DNA of 64,000 bases. It comes from Strongylocentrotus purpuratus (Eukaryota > Echinodermata > Echinoidea > Camarodonta > Strongylocentrotidae). The stretch covers positions 15,610,712-15,674,711 of the forward strand of contig NW_022145615.1 of the NCBI RefSeq assembly GCF_000002235.5. The letters run 5' to 3'. Each line of letters begins with the position of its first letter. Position 1 is the stretch's first letter. This document shows positions 43,798 through 52,624 of the stretch, in pieces. The position numbers were made by a program, and so were the translations under genes. The notes below the pieces were generated by a model. The model was not told the origin of the DNA. It was given only the letters and a program-made list of their open reading frames with translations, and searched no databases.

Positions 43798-44426
43798 GGG
43801 ACGTAGAGTGAGGTCACAGGCCTTTAGTAAATTTAAACATCTACTTCAGTATATTTAGGTTCTAATATGAGATTCGACACAATTAATATATTCATATAGA
43901 CCTATTAATCTAGACTATATAATTCAAAACAATTCAATGCAAACAAAGTCATGTTGGATTTGAGAGAGAGAATTATGTGGCGAAAGTACAGTGAGGTGAG
44001 GTGAACGTAGAGTGAGGTGTATAGGCCTATACAGCGAATTCAAACATTTATGTTTCTTTTCCCTTAATGATTTCTGTGTTTAGGTTTTAACATGAGATTT
44101 TGCACAATAATTATATTCATATAGGCCTATTAATCGGCGACTATAGAATTCAAAACAATTCAATGCAAACAAAGTCATGTTGGATTTGAGAGAGAATTAT
44201 GTGGCGAAAGTACAGTGAGGTGAGGCGAACGTAGAATGAGGTGTATAGGCCTATACAGTGAATTAAAACATTTATGTTTCTTTTCCCTTAATGACTTCTG
44301 TGTTTAGGTTTTAACATGAGATTTTGCACAATAATTGTATTCCTATAGGCCTATTAATCGGCGACTATAGAATTCAAAACAATTCAAGGCAAACTAAATC
44401 ATGTTGGATGTATGCCCGCCCCCCCC
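43798..44426 (-). repeat. Tandem repeat family D, inverted relative to 24.7-25.6 kb
   Basis: AGTACAGTGAGGTGAGGTGA then ACGTAGAGTGAGGTGTATAG at about 43986-44024, and again at 44206-44250, with AT-rich spacers containing TATAGGCCTATTAATC and AAACAAAGTCATGTTGGATT. Units step by about 220 bp. Confidence 0.85.
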
Positions 44427-44692
44427 CCCCCCCCACTCAGTGTTATTTAGGGTACGCATATGCGGGTTCCAACCGACCCCCCCCCCCCTTTTCAGCAAAA
44501 GTCCGGTGTGTAAAGTCAATACGGCTCGACCTTTTTCTTTTCTATACGAGCCTTTTTCAGCAGCCCTCCCCCCCCCCCCCTTTCAGCAAAAGTCCGGTGT
44601 GTAAATACGGGTCGACCTTTTTCTTTTGTTACGAAAAGGACATTTTGGCAACACGCATGGGGTCCGTCCGTTCTCGGAGTGGGGGGGGGGGG
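44427..44692 (+). repeat. Repeat cassette C, forward copy 2
   Basis: Inserted within family D: after GTTGGATGTATGCCCG and a C run come CACTCAGTGTTATTTAGGGT, GCATATGCGGGTTCCAACCG and the doubled CAAAAGTCCGGTGTGTAAA core, ending in GTTCTCGGAGTGGGGG. Family D resumes at about 44700. Confidence 0.85.
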
Positions 44693-44699
44693 ATGTATG

Positions 44700-45000
44700 T
44701 ACGAACGTACAGTGAGGTGAGGCGAACGTAGAATGTAACTCCGGGAAGCTCCAATACCGGCGCCGGTGTTGGAGCTTCCCGGAGTTACGTAGAATGAGGT
44801 GTCATATACTGAATTAAAACAATCAACGTTGAATTTTATTTAGCAAGAGTAATTATTGCGCGCAACCCGAATTTAATGAAAATAATAGGGCCTTCTTTAG
44901 AATATAGAATTTAAAGCAATTAAATTATGCAAACAAAGACAGAGTCATGTTGGATTTACTATGTGGCGAACGTAGAGTGAGATGAGTGTGTGTGACCATC
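44700..45000 (-). repeat. Tandem repeat family D, continued
   Basis: Further units with GTACAGTGAGGTGAGGCGAA and GCGAACGTAGAGTGAGATGA, including the AATAATAGGGCCTTCTTTAG segment matching the first unit at 24.77 kb. Interrupted by the 54 bp palindrome. Confidence 0.8.
44735..44788. mobile_element. 54 bp palindromic micro-element with 7 bp target duplication
   Basis: Starts GTAACTCCGGGAAGCTCCAA and ends TTGGAGCTTCCCGGAGTTAC, with ACCGGCGCCGGT at its centre; one mismatching base pair in the whole palindrome. It is flanked by GTAGAAT at 44728-44734 and 44789-44795. The paralogous family D unit at 44225-44243 reads GCGAACGTAGAATGAGGTG without the insert, which shows precise insertion. Confidence 0.85.
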
Positions 45001-46050
45001 AGTAACATTTGCCTCGCGTGACCTTTACTGTGAATTCACTTCCGCCTCACGTCAAAGTCGCCTAAAAAGTGCCTACCTACAACCCAGCCAGCCTTATTAA
45101 GTATATATCTCTATGAACCCAGCCCGGCTCTTCTATGGCTCTAGCGCCCCTTTAGATCAAATTAGTTGCCCAAATGAGCGTACCGGCTACACATATATAC
45201 GAAGTAAATGAGACAATATGAGACGAGAATAAATTGAATTCTCGCTCATACGGCTTCATCAGGAATTGATGAAATTATTAAATTTGTTCAATCAACAGTA
45301 TCATAGAAATGCAGTGCGCCAAATGCAAAGACGCAGCGTTATAAAGCAACGAGCTAAATGTTAAGCGCGAAGCGCAAAAGTAGCAATCTGCAATTAATGC
45401 ACATCAGACAATCCTGGATAGTGTAAACATAGATGAACTCTATCTGTGTCGAATTCGTGATGAGATCGGAGAAAAGGAGAAAGATTTTCGGACATTAGTA
45501 TGACTTATATTTTGTTTCCGTTCACCCTTTTTAAAATTCGCGTCATTATATCTTTATTTGTTTGTTTTTCACTCATTTTATTTCCTGATATTTCCTAAAA
45601 CATTTTTCATATTTGGAGAAAGAACGCTGATGTAGGTCTATGTATTGTAGTCAAACATAACAGGCATAAGATAGTTAACGTGTTTTTGAAGGTTAGAATG
45701 TTATTAAGTTTGAAGTTTTGTTTATAACACCCTTCCAATAATAATGCACCTTCTAAGACTGCATAGTTTTTGAGAAAAAAACAGTGCGCTGGTCAGGGCC
45801 TATTAAAGGGGAATATTATGCTTATATATTTTAGAGCGTATCTGGTATAATAAGTATATCTGGGTGAAGAAGGAGATAATGGAAGTTTGTTGTTTGGTAG
45901 TTGGAACGTAAGTTTTATATTATGTTTTTAAGAAACAGACAGTTTGTATGAGATCAGGTCTGGAGTGGATATTTTCTGTCATTTTGAGAACCAAATTTTG
46001 CATCAGTGATATTATGTTTCATTGAATTGAGTTTCCCGCAGAGAGGATTC
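45001..46050. other. No feature recognised
   Basis: AT-rich unique-looking DNA; no coding or repeat feature supportable. Confidence 0.45.
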
Positions 46051-46805
46051 AGTTGGTTTAATCATGGACCTATTACGAATGGACATTCATCGTTTCAACG
46101 AATTCATTGTAATTGTCTCCGTCAATGTCGTCTCAATAACATTCCGTACATGTTTCTTTACTTTGATCTCATGATGGTCACCGCCGATAAGCCGGGACAG
46201 AATCAAGATAGTGATTTTAAACATGTTAATCTACATGCGCAGAAGATAATAGAACGCTTAAATCATGGGAAATCGATGTGCATGCAGTTCTGGTTAATAA
46301 TTGGAAATTGTTGTTCCGTGTACTGTGTTCTATATTTGAAAAACATGTTGATATTACCAGATAGGTTTTGTTTGGATTGTTTGTGATTTAAAATCCCGTT
46401 TCCCCAAATTTCCTCATACTATTCCAGAATTACAACGCACAGGGCTGATAAAGATCATGGCCTTCTAATTGTTTTATAAGGTCATTGGTGCGTGCAAAAG
46501 TGTGAAAATCAGTAATAATAAATTTCATATCGCCCAAATCGTCTACTTTTCAACTTTGCTGCTCCCCATTGGGGATGTTTTTATTGAAGACATACTCTTA
46601 CAGAGCACACCATCCAAACAAAGCCCAAGAGAGGGAAACTGCTCCTTTGTCAATGCCCGAAAATGCTTACGCAGTCGTTATTGTTAAAACAGCTGAATGT
46701 TCTCATTAAGATGCACATAATCAGAAAGCGGTGACTATCATTGCATCAAAGAAAGAATCACGTTAAATGTCCATCGGTAATAGGTCCATGGTTTAATTAA
46801 AGAAA
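46051..46805. mobile_element. Inverted-repeat element, ~0.75 kb, with unidentified frame
   Basis: The ends GGTTTAATCATGGACCTATT (near 46055) and AATAGGTCCATGGTTTAATT (near 46780) are inverted over about 30 bp. A 126-residue frame (46006-46386) begins just outside the left end and contains KHVNLHAQKIIERLNHGKSM; no domain is recognised. A non-autonomous DNA transposon is the best guess. Confidence 0.5.
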
Positions 46806-46899
46806 GGAAGAGAGTCAAATGAAGAACCAAAAGCAATGTTTTTCATTTAGTAATGAGAACTATGTTTTTTTTTATAGATCTCCTTGGAATGGTTTTTCC

Positions 46900-47446
46900 A
46901 CAATTTAACTCCAGATTATTATGCAGAATAATCTCTTTTACAAAGAAACCAATTATGCCCTAAGACATGTCGATAACTTAGTCTTGCCCAAACCTAAAAA
47001 TAATTATTGAAAACGAACATTCTTGTATCGCGGATCTAAATTGTATAATGAACTACCGATTAACTCACGTAGACCGAACACACTCGATCTATTTCGGCAG
47101 GGCCTAAAAGAATGGATACTAGATTTCGGATGTATAAACTTTTGGTGTAAACGAGGAGGGGGGGGGGGAGGGATGGTAACAGTCGTATTCATAATGTGTT
47201 ATAGAGGGTTGGGGGGGGGGGGGTTGTAGATAGTGCGTTTGTAATGTTATATTTTTGTAATATTTTGTGTTTTATTTCTATGTTTGATTATTTCTGGACC
47301 TCTAGGAAGAACAGAGCCATTTTAATAATTATGGCTCTGAATAGAACTTTCCAGCCGTTTTTAATTCTTGATTTGTATTAATTGTAAATAATTGTATTCT
47401 TGTATGTATTTGATTTTTTATACGGAAAATAAAACCAAACCAAACC
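46900..47446 (+). pseudogene. LINE C-terminal fragment, 3' UTR hairpin and (CCAAA)n tail
   Basis: Encodes ALRHVDNLVLPKPKNNY, an in-frame TGA, then KRTFLYRGSKLYNELPINSR and PNTLDLFRQGLKEWIL, the usual end of a LINE polyprotein. The 3' UTR contains a 9 bp hairpin (CAGAGCCAT / ATGGCTCTG, 47309-47336) and ends AAAATAAAACCAAACCAAAC at about 47425-47446. G runs at 47157-47170 and 47210-47223 interrupt it. 5'-truncated. Confidence 0.75.
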
Positions 47447-47484
47447 AATGGTCTATTGTGTACAGGTGGTTAGCTCTGCCCTTA

Positions 47485-47640
47485 CAAAAAAGTTGTATAG
47501 AATTCTATAGAACGCTTTATAGAGTTCTATAGAACTCTATAACATTCCAGATTCTCTATAGAACTTTTAAGGATTCTCTATAGAAAGCGGTTTCCTCTAT
47601 AGAATTCTATAGAATAAGTTTTCTATAGATTGAAATTTCT
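47485..47640. repeat. Cluster of TTCTATAGAA-type palindromes
   Basis: TCTATAGA or TTCTATAGAAC occurs roughly ten times in 150 bp (for example TATAGAATTCTATAGAACGC near 47498). Spacing is irregular, so it is a cryptically simple repeat and not a strict tandem array. Confidence 0.8.
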
Positions 47641-48074
47641 ATTTTCAAAGATGCTAACGGCTTTCCATAATTTTTAAGTCCAACTTAGAGACAAGTTCAA
47701 CTTAAGATCTTTGTGAAACACCCACCTGGGTCGATAATCATTTCAAAGTGTAACAATCACGTTGGAAACAAATAATTTGTGCATAGCATGTATCAAATCA
47801 ACCACCAATTATTTACCTTGCAATCTAGAGGTCAACAGTCAAGGAGTATGAAGAAAATATAACATTTTCTTAGGCCTGAGTTGATATGGTTGCCCACCCT
47901 GGTCTACAACCACCTCGCTCAATTTGGGGTTTGACTTTTAGATGTAGGGAATTTCGCAATTTGATTTTACCGGTACACTGATATTTTGCAATACCTTTGT
48001 ACAAGTACATGCAAACAAAGGTCTAAAGCGATATTATACAAATAATGCACTGATCCCTCCCTCTCTCTCTCTAT
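47641..48074. other. No feature recognised
   Basis: AT-rich sequence between two repeats; no gene. Confidence 0.4.
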
Positions 48075-48389
48075 CTCCCATAGGAAAGAAATGAGCCTGC
48101 CGCATACTCCTGCGGCAGACTTGCCGCAGATCTGCAGCAGACCTGCCGCAGACAGTCATCTTTTTCACATGCAAATTAGTTTTGCCGCAGACTTGCCGCA
48201 GACTTGCTGCAGACTTGCCGCATACTCTTTCAGTATGATGCAGACCTACCGCATACTCTTTCAGTATGATGAAGAGTCTGCGGCAGGTCTGCCGCAGACT
48301 CTTCGTCATGAATATTCATATCTCATATAGACCTGCCGCATACTCTTTCATATCCAGTACGTGGCAATAAAGTATGCATGTAGAAGAAC

Positions 48390-48482
48390 CAGTGATAAAC
48401 TGATTGATATCGATATTGGCAATATCGATATTACCAATTAGGTAATACCAATATATATCGATATTACCAATTAGGTATATTC
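48390..48482. repeat. ATATCGATATTACCAATTAG palindromic repeats
   Basis: GATATCGATATTGGCAATAT, then CGATATTACCAATTAGGTAA and ATATCGATATTACCAATTAG again; short self-complementary units in the centre of the foldback element. Confidence 0.75.
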
Positions 48483-48854
48483 TATTCTCAATTGTATACT
48501 TCATCACATTGATCATTTGAAGTGTATTCCAGAGTAACATTTAGAGTGACACAGGCTCGTACACATGTATATATACTAAATATGTATATTGTTTCTTGGT
48601 TAGTAATCATAGTTTCTTGGTTAGTAATCAATATATCTATTGCTTAAACGTGAATGTAATTGTAACATGATCAGACAAAATAATCTATTGGTTAATAATG
48701 GCAAAAGGAAAATAGAAATCACAAAAATGATGTGCATTGTCTTAATTTGCTTAACAAATCATGATAAATGTATTTTTCTGTCACACGTGTAAAGTAATAA
48801 TGAATATGCATGAGATGATTGGTTTCAATTGGCCCTATTAGACTTTAATGGGAT

Positions 48855-49165
48855 TTCCTGTGGCAGACCTGCCGCAGACTGTTCCTGTGGCGTACTGGTA
48901 TGCGGCAAGTCTGGAGCAAAGTCTCATCCTGCCGCAGATCTGCCGCAGACTGTTCCTGTGGCATACTAGTATGCGGCAAGTCTGGAGCAAAGTTTCATCC
49001 TGCCGCAGATCTGCCGCAGACTGTTCCTGTGGCATACTAGTATGCGGCAAGTCTGCAGCAAAATTTCATCCTGCCGCAGATCTGCCGCAGACTGTTCCTG
49101 TGGCATACTGGTATGTGGCAAGTCTGCAGCAAAATTTCTTTCTGCCGCATACTTCGGCATACTCT
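48855..49165 (+). repeat. 71 bp tandem repeat in the right arm
   Basis: GACTGTTCCTGTGGC occurs at 48877, 48948, 49019 and 49090 (exact 71 bp steps). Each unit contains CTGCCGCAGATCTGCCGCAG and a GTATGCGGCAAGTCTG segment. Confidence 0.9.
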
Positions 49166-49289
49166 TTGCCGCAGACTAAAAGTCTGCGGCAGGTCTGCGG
49201 CATACTTTTCACTTTCCTATGAGCTCTCTTGTTTTCATCAAATTATTTCCTAATATATTTCTTGTTATATCTCATTATCCCTCTGCTCT

Positions 49290-49298
49290 CTCTTTCTG

Positions 49299-49336
<38 letters not shown>

Positions 49337-49385
49337 CCTTTCTTTCTCTCTCTCTCTCTTTCTTTCACACATACGCACACACACA
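49290..49385. repeat. (TC)n and (CA)n microsatellites
   Basis: TC run at 49296-49321 followed by a CA run, then TC again at 49346-49365 and CA at 49366-49385. Confidence 0.9.
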
Positions 49386-49448
49386 GATATCCTATTTAGT
49401 TCAAGAATCTGTCCTTATGTCTCATTTCCTTGCCAAAAATGATGACAT

Positions 49449-49800
49449 ACAATTGAATTGAATTGAATCAAGGTTTATTAAAAAAACATGTGTCGCAGCC
49501 CAATGGCTGAATTGATCATGTGTGCAAACAAAACACTCATTGCATATTTCAAACATAAAATACAGTTACAATTAATTTGACAATATTGAAATACATGTAT
49601 ATATAGTTAATTTGATAAGATTGCTTGGGCAGTAAAAATAAGAAAACAGAATATAACATGAAGTCTGGAAAACGGAGAGGAGAAACATGAAGAAAAACGT
49701 ATAAGAGGAAGTTGTAGAAAATGCATGTACATCAAAAAATATAAATAAACAAGAGGACTATAGTATAAATAACATAAGAAAGAATTATTTTTTTAAGTTA
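49449..49800 (-). mobile_element. LINE 3' end with (ATTCA)n tail
   Basis: On the minus strand AATAAACCTTGATTCAATTC runs into ATTCA repeats ending near 49451. Just upstream is a hairpin CAGCC/GGCTG (plus 49497-49510). This matches the hairpin-plus-pentamer tail seen at 30.12 kb. No coding portion is recognised. Confidence 0.5.
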
Positions 49801-50680
49801 TGGGGGGGGGGGGGAGGAAAAATAAAAGTCTACAATAAAGAACAGATTGAAATAACATTAGGTGAGGAAAATAAATCAGAATTTTGTATCAAACAAAACT
49901 ATGACTTGACGATCAGGCCGGCAGTACGGACAGTTTGATTCTTCACTAAAATAAAACTTGAACGTTCTTCTTCCTAAAGTACCTCCTATGATTCAAAGTT
50001 ACTTTTATTACAATGATGTCAAACGTAGTTTAAGAATGACTGAAGTACTCCATATTTATGTAAAACTAGATCATGCGCCAAAAAAAACTGAGTGAGTGGC
50101 TTCCCCCGATACGCACTATCGGGATGCTACTTCTCACGCAAGGGCAAGGACTATCACATTCAACATGTTGGCCAAATATCTAGTGGATGTGTTACATTAC
50201 TGGCGGACTGGTCACAGTCCCTTGAGACTTAGTCTAATCTTATCAATTTACAATCAAATCTAGGCCCATTTACACATCCCAAACATTTTAAAAATCCTTG
50301 ATTGTTTGGACTACCAAGCACTACTGGCAAAAACATAACAGTTTGCTCATACCAACCTTTTTTTGTTTAAAGGAATAGTGTGCATGCGCCACTTGTCGGT
50401 GCCCTGTATTCTTTAACATTGAAGCAAGGAAAGTCGCAAGAGCAAAAAATCAGTGAAACTCCAGCAAGCGTTTAAAAAAAAACGCAATCCATTGCAACTA
50501 CTTGCGAAACACCGGATGTGAGAAAAATCAATGATTTGGGGTTGCAGTGTAATACAGCTTCTGTTTAGTGCTTTTTTTTTTAGATGTTTAGTGCACGTAA
50601 GAGAAATCATAAACAAATATGAGAGTGTCCCATATATAATATGCTTCTTTGTTGTGTATCTTGATTTAGTTGTGTATCTT
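49801..50680. other. No gene recognised
   Basis: Contains a G run at 49802-49814 and a CCCCGATACGCACTATCGGG hairpin near 50104-50123. No coding region supported. Confidence 0.45.
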
Positions 50681-50687
50681 GATGTTT

Positions 50688-51682
50688 TTAGTTTTTCATC
50701 ACATTTGCAAATATCTTTCTTAAAGGTACTATGTCCCTTTTGCAGCCAACATCAAATGCAGTAGAAATTAACAGGAATTATGAATATGTCATGTATGTCC
50801 TATCTGTGAAATTTAAACCTTAGCAGTGTCCTCATATTCAAATTATGCAAGGAAACCCGTTTACTTGCTAGACTTCACTGTCAGACACTATTGAGTGACT
50901 GACTGGCTTTTCTTCTTCGGTGGTAATAACATACATGAAAAGAGTTGTAAAGGGTACATGAGCATTTGTCTACATCAATAACCCACTTCTTGTGATGGCC
51001 AAGATTAAACTGATTGAATCTTTGCGCAGCATAAAACGTATGACCATTCGGTACAATTGTCTGAAAATCAAGACTATTACTTTTGGGCTCTATAGCCCTA
51101 AAGTCGATTTGACAACTAATAGTCGTTATTTTCCCACTTGAAGACATTTTCAAGCCCCACCTTTTTTAGGGAAGTTCTAAATTAGTATTATCTTTCAAAT
51201 GCAGTTGGAATTTAACCTTTTCATTTTTTTGGCCTGCAAATGGGACATAGAACCTTTAAAAAGAATGGTATGGTGTCCAAAGTGGTATTCATTATTTTGC
51301 GCTTGAGCTCCTCTACCTGTTCGTGACATCGGTTTATGTTTCCCATCTTTATTTATTGCGCAATCTTGAAAACGATTAAATCGCGTATATACTGTCATAT
51401 TGCGCAATAAAAGAGTCATTTGAAGCATTTTTTTAGTTTTTCATCACATTTGCAAATATCTTTCTTAAAAAGAATGGTATGGTCTCCTAAGTAGTATCAT
51501 TATGTTGCGCTTGAGCTCCTCTACCTGTTTGCGACATCGATTTATGTTTCTTATCTTTATTTATTGCGCAATCTTGAAAATGATGTGTATAGCTCTCAAA
51601 TCGCGCATAAACTGTCAAATTGCGCAATTAGAGCCATTTGAGGCGTATTTGTTAGTTTTTCATCACATTTGCAAATGCAAAA
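50688..51682 (+). repeat. ~205 bp direct repeat, interrupted by a MITE
   Basis: TTTTTCATCACATTTGCAAA followed by TATCTTTCTTAA occurs at about 50691, 51437 and (partial) 51655. The intervening GCGCTTGAGCTCCTCTACCT and TTTATTTATTGCGCAATCTT segments are shared by two units. The first unit is split by the TTAA MITE; the second is the unoccupied version. Confidence 0.85.
50724..51255 (+). mobile_element. TTAA MITE (family E), copy 2, complete
   Basis: 532 bp from AGGTACTATGTCCCTTTTGC to GCAAATGGGACATAGAACCT, flanked by TTAA at 50720-50723 and 51256-51259. The sister repeat at 51437-51480 shows the empty site with a single TTAA (51465-51468) between the same flanks. That is strong evidence for TTAA-specific insertion of the piggyBac type. 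No transposase is encoded. Confidence 0.9.
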
Positions 51683-51683
51683 G

Positions 51684-51722
51684 AATTGATGTTGGCTGCA
51701 AAAGGGAGATAATATCTTTAAA
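51684..51722 (-). mobile_element. Solo terminus of TTAA MITE (family E)
   Basis: GATGTTGGCTGCAAAAGGGA followed by GATAATATCTTTAA is the reverse complement of the MITE's first 35 bp; the rest is missing. Confidence 0.7.
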
Positions 51723-51867
51723 GAGAAAATAAATAATTTTAAAGTATTTCATGAAAATCAAATGTTCTTATTGCAAATTAAATGAATTAGGCAGGTTTGG
51801 AGCAAGACACTTTTCAGTCAATCAGCTATTGGCATTCAATCAATTCATCTGATAATGCTATTCCGCG

Positions 51868-52030
51868 TTTATATACCCTGTAGTGCTTAAAACATTGACA
51901 ATGTCTCTAGCACTTTACATATATGTTACTGCCCCAGTCATAGAATTCGGGTTTGCCTGCAGACAGTGTATGCACATTTTTCACTCCCTGGAGAGCATTC
52001 CAGACAGGCGCCATTTTACAGACGCACACA
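51868..52030 (-). mobile_element. SINE body fragment
   Basis: TTTATATACCCTGTAGTGC, TAGCACTTTACATATATG, GCCCCAGTCATAGAATTCGG and CACTCCCTGGAGAGCATTCC match the SINE body at 36.6-36.73 kb. Truncated before the tRNA head. Confidence 0.7.
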
Positions 52031-52184
52031 ATACTGAGCAAACTACATTGAATTTGGTTATATTACAAATCTGTGTTGTGAGGACCCTACGTCACAAAAA
52101 ATGCATTGTGCAGGGGTGATAGTGTGCAGGGGTGATAGTGAGCACTAAACAAAACAAATCCCCCCCCCCCTCAACTACCCCCCT

Positions 52185-52300
52185 TTCCCTAGCTTCTCTT
52201 GTGCTGACCGTTCTCTGAAGAGCAGAGGGGGTGATAACGCTTGTTGCATCTGCCTCCCTGATGAGGTAGCATTGGTCCTCTTCACCCGCCCTTTAATCTG
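52185..52300 (-). pseudogene. Duplicate of the 52.4 kb coding-like segment
   Basis: Minus-strand frame GRVKRTNATSSGRQMQQALS then PPLLFRERSAQEKLGK is a diverged copy of the segment at 52382-52500 in the same orientation. Conservation of the frame between copies suggests that this sequence was coding before duplication. Confidence 0.5.
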
Positions 52301-52381
52301 TTGCTAAGAACAGATTAAAGGTTTTTTATCAAATACAGGATTTACAGAAGAAATGTTCTTCACTGTCTTTTACCCTTAATG

Positions 52382-52609
52382 TCACCTCAGTTTCCCAAGC
52401 TTATCCTTTGCTGACCGTTCTCTGAAGAGCAGAGGGGGTGACAACGCTTGTTGTATCTGCCTCCCTAATGAGGTAGCATTGGTCCTCTTACCCCGCCCTT
52501 TCTTCCCCTTTGCAACAGGCTTGGTGTGCTCTTTAGGGGTGTGGATAGGCATCCAGGGGACTGGGTTGTAGTAGCTGGGAATGGCGTAGCTTGCCTTGTC
52601 ATGGTAGCC
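52382..52609 (-). CDS. Candidate 3'-terminal exon of an unidentified gene
   Basis: The minus strand has a plausible acceptor (TTCACACATAG, with T-rich sequence upstream) followed by an open frame YHDKASYAIPSYYNPVPWMP, IHTPKEHTKPVAKGKKGRGK, RTNATSLGRQIQQALSPPLL, ending KLGKLR and a stop at 52382. It is basic near its middle and resembles a protein C-terminus more than a random frame. No family is recognised and no upstream exon was found with confidence. Partial duplication at 52.19-52.30 kb keeps the frame. Confidence 0.4.
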   Translation of the reverse strand, partial: GYHDKASYAIPSYYNPVPWMPIHTPKEHTKPVAKGKKGRGKRTNATSLGRQIQQALSPPLLFRERSAKDKLGKLR

Positions 52610-52624
52610 TATGTGTGAACACAA

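Larger units (their letters stand above)
48075..49222. mobile_element. Foldback element built from CTGCGGCA repeats
   Basis: The outer ends CCATAGGAAAGAAATGAGCC (48077) and CACTTTCCTATGAG (about 49208-49221) are inverted, each followed inward by CTGCCGCATACT / AGTATGCGGCA units. Left and right repeat-rich arms (48095-48350 and 48855-49205) surround a unique AT-rich centre. The layout is that of a foldback transposon; no transposase is present. Confidence 0.7.

Noticed and set aside
48855..49165. CRISPR-like array with regular 71 bp spacing
   Set aside because: The whole unit, spacer included, is repeated; the window is eukaryotic and no cas-like gene is present.
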